A stretch of DNA of 48,841 nt from Aureobasidium sp. EXF-3400 (lineage: Eukaryota > Ascomycota > Dothideomycetes > Dothideales > Saccotheciaceae), in contig SWBL01000368.1 of NCBI GenBank assembly GCA_024195585.1, positions 1 through 48,841 of the forward strand. The letters run 5' to 3'. A model generated the notes under the pieces. The model ran no database searches, was not told the origin of the DNA, and saw nothing but the letters and a program-made list of their open reading frames with translations. Shown here piece after piece: positions 45,601-48,841 of this stretch. The first letter of the stretch is position 1. Every line of letters begins with the position of its first letter. The translations under genes were made by a program, and so were the position numbers.

Positions 45601-47269
45601 CAAAACCCGCTGTTGCTTCTGGAGTGTTGTAAAACACACTTCCAATGATCAGAGCCATGACAAAATTCGTTGCAATCGGGGCAAGTGTGGACGCCTTGTC
45701 GTTCAATGCGCGATGAAGTGCTCGGATCAGATTCATCTTGATCTGGGTGCCAATGGTGGCAACATACGGCGACTTCTTCCTGGCCAACTTTCCTTGCTGG
45801 AATCGTTTGGCAGCACGAAGTGTGGTCAAGCCGGAGCTACCATTACTTCCGACTCTTGCCTCGGTCTCATCGATCTCCGTTCTCAGCTGGCTATACTCAG
45901 GGCTCCTCTGCCAATAAGCTTCGAACTCATCGGGGGTTCGCGGCACCGTAGACTCGAATCCTTTCCGTGCTTTTCTCTCCAAGGGATTTGTGACGCTCGT
46001 TAGAAAGTCGCCAGTCGTTTGTCGAGTAGGACACTCCCAGCCCATATCTTCGAAGTAGGCTTTGGCGCGTGATGCGGGTCCGTAGAAGATCTGTCGGCCC
46101 TCATATAGTACCATGGCTCTGTCGAAGAGATCATAGATAGACTGACTAGCTTGATAGATGGCTACAGCGTGAGTGGTTTTCATGATACTGCTGCTCTGCC
46201 TCAATGACTTGACGAACTGCAGTGCCGAAGCTGAATCGAGACCTCTGGTGCTGTTGTCCCAGGCACTGATGGGTGAACAAGCGAGAGCCATCTCAGCTAT
46301 ACTGACACGTTTGCGTTCACCTCCAGAAACTCCGCGGACAAAGTCGTTTCCAACCTTTGTAAAGTACGTATGGGATAAACCGTACACGGCCATGATAACC
46401 TGAGCCATGTGCTTTATCATCTCTTTTCTCGACCTGCCTTCCAATGGCACATTTGGGACACGCAAAGCAGCCGCGTGCTCTAGGGTCCGGCCGACTGTAA
46501 GGTGTGGAAGGTGTTTATCGACTTCTTGGTTATAGATGACTTCGCCCTTGAACTCTTTCACCATGGTTTTCTGCGGTATGCCGGAGTAGTGGATACTCGA
46601 GGCTTTGTCGAACCGCAGACTGTGAGTTTCGCCCGTCATGGCTTTGAGGAATGTGCTACAGCCAGCACCAGGTCTCCCGAGGACCACAAGAAGTTCGCCG
46701 TGCTTGAGTAGGGCGTTGCAATGTCGTAGAATATGTTTCGGCTCTGTGTTGGCTAATGTCTCGCGAAATCGGAAAGGAGCCGTCCAGATGCCGCTGACCG
46801 TGTCTTGAAAGTTGAGTCCTCTGCCGCTTCCAGAAACGCTCACGTTCTCCATGACCACGTCGGCCTCTTTCAGTATCATATTTTCTCCTTCCAGTATGGC
46901 CAGTGTCTTCTGAAGGTACTTGTCCAAGTCAAACTTGCCGCTGGTCGGATCGAGTCCGGGGTCGTTCTCGTCGTTGTTAAGGGTGTTAGCATCTGATGAT
47001 GGCCTCTTGGTCGAGGGGGCGCCGAGCTTGTTGCGCTGCTGAGATTGCACTCGAGCTAACTCCTGTAAGACCAAGTCGTCACCTTCCCGGATCGGTTCGT
47101 AGAGCTGATCATGTTGTTGACTATGATCATTTGTGGTATGATGCGCTGTCTTGTTGAGTTCTATGGAGCCGGCAGTGCTTGACTCTCGCCCACTGGAGGA
47201 AGCTGTGGTGCCCGTTTGGACCTTGCTCACATCGGGCTGGAAGAAGTTGGCCTGGACAGCTTGATTCAT
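42654..47269 (-). CDS. Full-length PDR-type ABC transporter (ABCG)
   Basis: Exons 47269-44564, 44510-44414, 44364-44119 and 44059-42654 give 1484 aa in the reverse order (NBD-TMD)x2 of pleiotropic drug resistance pumps. NBD1 has the fungal degenerate Walker [13 protein letters not shown] (Cys for Lys, near 200), signature [13 protein letters not shown] and Walker B with Asn for Glu ([11 protein letters not shown]). NBD2 has canonical Walker [12 protein letters not shown] (892-902) and Walker [13 protein letters not shown] but a degenerate signature, [15 protein letters not shown]. This complementary asymmetry is normal for the family and leaves one competent composite ATP site. Two six-span membrane domains follow each NBD. 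The start [10 protein letters not shown] is preferred to an ATG 20 codons upstream. These plasma-membrane pumps export azoles, plant defence compounds or own metabolites. The promoter carries four copies of an 11-bp word. Confidence 0.95.
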
Positions 47270-47527
47270 CTTTGCGACAGCGGAATGTCTGTGACGACAA
47301 TAAATTCTCTCTGTCGAATTGAACGGCAAGGTGCTGGCTATATAGCGGCTGTCGAGTCCTCCAAGGAGTGATCTCAGAGTCGGGCCGTGACAGCAGCATT
47401 GGACCGTACGGCTCGGGTGTGAGGCAAACCGGTGTGATGATCATACTCTGTTCTGTATTGTTGTTTGCGTTTCTTCTGATGTCAAAACTTATAGTGGCTG
47501 GATCATAGCTGATTGCAAAACGGTGAC

Positions 47528-47538
47528 AAGTGGGTCGG
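47528..47538 (-). promoter_or_regulatory. CCGRCCCACTT motif, inverted copy
   Basis: Plus strand reads AAGTGGGTCGG, i.e. CCGACCCACTT on the minus strand. It forms an inverted pair with the next copy, 11 bp apart. Confidence 0.55.
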
Positions 47539-47549
47539 CCGCCGAACCT

Positions 47550-47560
47550 CCGGCCCACTT
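47550..47560 (+). promoter_or_regulatory. CCGRCCCACTT motif
   Basis: CCGGCCCACTT in the context CCTCCGGCCCACTTTTTCCC, 281 bp upstream of the ABC transporter start. Confidence 0.55.
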
Positions 47561-47600
47561 TTTCCCCAGGTTTCAGTCAAATCACATCCACTCCGATTCT

Positions 47601-47611
47601 CCGGCCCACTT
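47601..47611 (+). promoter_or_regulatory. CCGRCCCACTT motif
   Basis: CCGGCCCACTT in the context TCTCCGGCCCACTTTTTTCC. The T-run and CCC downstream are shared with the copy at 47550, so the conserved block is nearly 20 bp. Confidence 0.55.
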
Positions 47612-47757
47612 TTTTCCCTCTATCGTTCACCACCACCACAATGATAGACAGCTCCGTTCGTGTTGATCGAGCCGTGATTTGAATTCAGACTCTTGCACAG
47701 TTGAGTTAATCAAATCGCAAAGCGTCTAGTTCTGTAATTGACCAGGGGCCTCGAACT

Positions 47758-47768
47758 CCGGCCCACTT
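47758..47768 (+). promoter_or_regulatory. CCGRCCCACTT motif
   Basis: CCGGCCCACTT preceded by CT, as in the other plus-strand copies, but followed by ATTAC rather than a T-run. It is nearly equidistant from the two divergent starts. Confidence 0.55.
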
Positions 47769-47928
47769 ATTACAACGCTCGATACATGTCGATATTGGTT
47801 TCGTTTTGCCCTAATCCACGCTCGCAATTGACCAGGAACTCGGCGAACCCCCTCTTGAGCAGATCTACGACTGTAAGTAAAGGTCGCAATCATCTTGCTC
47901 TCGTAATGGTCCCGAGAAAGCCTCATCT

Positions 47929-47950
47929 GCAACCTTCCGAGGAAGGTTGC
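47929..47950. promoter_or_regulatory. 22-bp dyad in regulator promoter
   Basis: Perfect 10-bp arms GCAACCTTCC and GGAAGGTTGC around a 2-bp GA centre; the middle reads TCCGAGGA, near the TCCGCGGA of yeast PDR elements. It lies 332 bp before the regulator start. It may be an operator or an RNA hairpin in the leader. Confidence 0.5.
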
Positions 47951-48281
47951 CGCAGAGCAGGCCCAGGTGGCATTCAAACCCACTTGCTGGCGATTTATAC
48001 CTTGACAATAATCGTCTCACCACTTCTCCCCCAGTCCAATCTTTTCTTCTTGATCTCAATTCGTGTAATCAAACCATGAACACGAATGTGTGCGGACAGA
48101 GCTCGAGGTTTTATCCGAAGGCAGAGCTCATCGCGTGGATGGTCTGTGCTTATCAGCTGTCGAAACGTCGTTGACGTTACGATACCTCCTCGACTTCTTG
48201 ATCCTCGACACAATTCAGTCTTGCATGTATTGCGCGAATTCAGACTTAAATCAATAAACACGCGACTGTCTGGAAACAAAT

Positions 48282-48841
48282 ATGGAAGCTTCATACTCCA
48301 CACGACGCAAAGTGTCCTGTGACACGTGCAAACGTTTGAAGGTCAGCAGGGTGACAAGTCTGAGTACTCCAGGCACATTACTCATTGGATCACAGATCAA
48401 GTGCGAGCGCAAAGCTCTGAGTGAGGTTTGCGGATACTGCCAGGCTAAATCTTTACCCTGCCGCACGGGACCGGCTCTCAAAAGAACCACGAAGCGAAGC
48501 AGGTATGAACGGTCGCGGTTTAAATTGTCGCTCGACCGTTCATCATCAATAATAGGCATCTATCCAATATGGTTCAACGCATCGAAAAGCTGGAGACACT
48601 GCTCTCTGAGTCTGGCCTCAATTCGCAAGGTCAATCTGTGATTGGCAAAGAGCGGGAAGCAGATGAGCAATTGACGAAACAGCTCTCGACATTGATCGTG
48701 AATGATCCCGGAAACTCTCATTACTGGGGTACAATCTGCAATCTAACCGCAGAACAAAAGGAGATGAGGGCTCGTCGGCTTTTCTTACTTTCTTCGCTCT
48801 AGTACGTGATTGGCTAGGATCTGTGGGGAAACTTCAAAAAC
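48282..48841 (+). CDS. Zn2Cys6 transcription factor, N-terminal part (runs off window)
   Basis: Exons 48282-48341, 48396-48502 and 48556-48801 are visible; a GTACGT donor follows at 48802 and the gene continues beyond the window. The DNA-binding binuclear cluster is complete: SCDTCKRLK joined across intron 1 to IKC, then CGYCQAKSLPC, giving CX2CX6CX8CX2CX6C. A basic linker (ALKRTTKRSR) and a probable dimerisation coiled coil (MVQRIEKLETLLSESGL) come next, the standard Gal4-type order. It is transcribed away from the PDR transporter and shares its promoter, so it is the natural candidate regulator of that pump and of the RTA1-like gene, and perhaps of itself. Binding target is inferred only from position. 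Confidence 0.88.

Larger units (their letters stand above)
47270..48281. promoter_or_regulatory. Divergent promoter of ABC transporter and Zn2Cys6 regulator
   Basis: 1,012 bp between divergent starts. It holds four copies of CCGRCCCACTT (one inverted), and a 22-bp dyad nearer the regulator gene. The first two copies face each other across 11 bp. The arrangement suggests dense regulator binding on the transporter side. Nothing else was recognised. Confidence 0.65.

Overview
The window is nuclear DNA of a filamentous ascomycete (Pezizomycotina, probably a dothideomycete). This rests on genes split by short 45-100 nt introns with GTRNGT donors and CTRAC-type branch sites, a tRNA-Tyr with a 13-nt intron, typical fungal families (PDR ABC transporter, RTA1, Zn2Cys6 regulator, tannase-fold esterase, UNC93-like and MFS transporters, Uls1-type SNF2-RING protein), and one very AT-rich stretch bearing C-to-T decay of the repeat-induced point mutation (RIP) kind. 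The class-level call is an inference. Exon joins were made by eye from splice signals and frame and were checked to give whole codon counts.

Layout. 1-2645: a Ty3/gypsy retroelement on the minus strand (gag, protease, RT, RNase H remnants), full of stops and TA-rich. It abuts and truncates an Hsp70-like gene (2646-4754, minus), whose last exon reads into it. 4755-7029 is non-coding. 7030-12188: poly(A) polymerase and a 755-residue coiled-coil/low-complexity fungal protein, both minus. 12189-14218 is a long divergent promoter region. 14219-19205: a small secreted protein, a cytochrome P450 remnant lacking its N-terminal half, and a secreted tannase/feruloyl-esterase-like enzyme. 19641-23923: UNC93-like transporter, ABM-domain protein, tRNA-Tyr(GTA) and an intracellular GH16 protein. 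24267-30772: an MFS protein with a ~510-residue cytosolic N-terminal extension, omega-amidase (Nit2/Nit3 type), a small single-span probable mitochondrial protein, and an SDR with a mitochondrial-type leader that converges on it with 10 bp between stop codons. 31835-35617: intronless Uls1-like SNF2-RING translocase. 36267-36709: a small membrane-protein gene carrying an apparent frameshift. 37224-38870: DAO-type FAD oxidoreductase. 39833-40600: conserved hypothetical. 40880-48841: RTA1-family membrane protein, full-length PDR-type ABC transporter and, divergent from it, the start of a Zn2Cys6 transcription factor.

The most interesting signal is in the last block. An 11-bp word, CCGRCCCACTT, occurs four times in the divergent promoter between the ABC transporter and the regulator, and once more upstream of the RTA1 gene. 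I saw no copy elsewhere. With a 22-bp dyad near the regulator, this suggests a locally controlled export/lipid-translocation module (RTA1 + PDR pump + Zn2Cys6 regulator), analogous to but wired differently from yeast Pdr1-RSB1-PDR5. The second notable feature is the Hsp70/retroelement junction.
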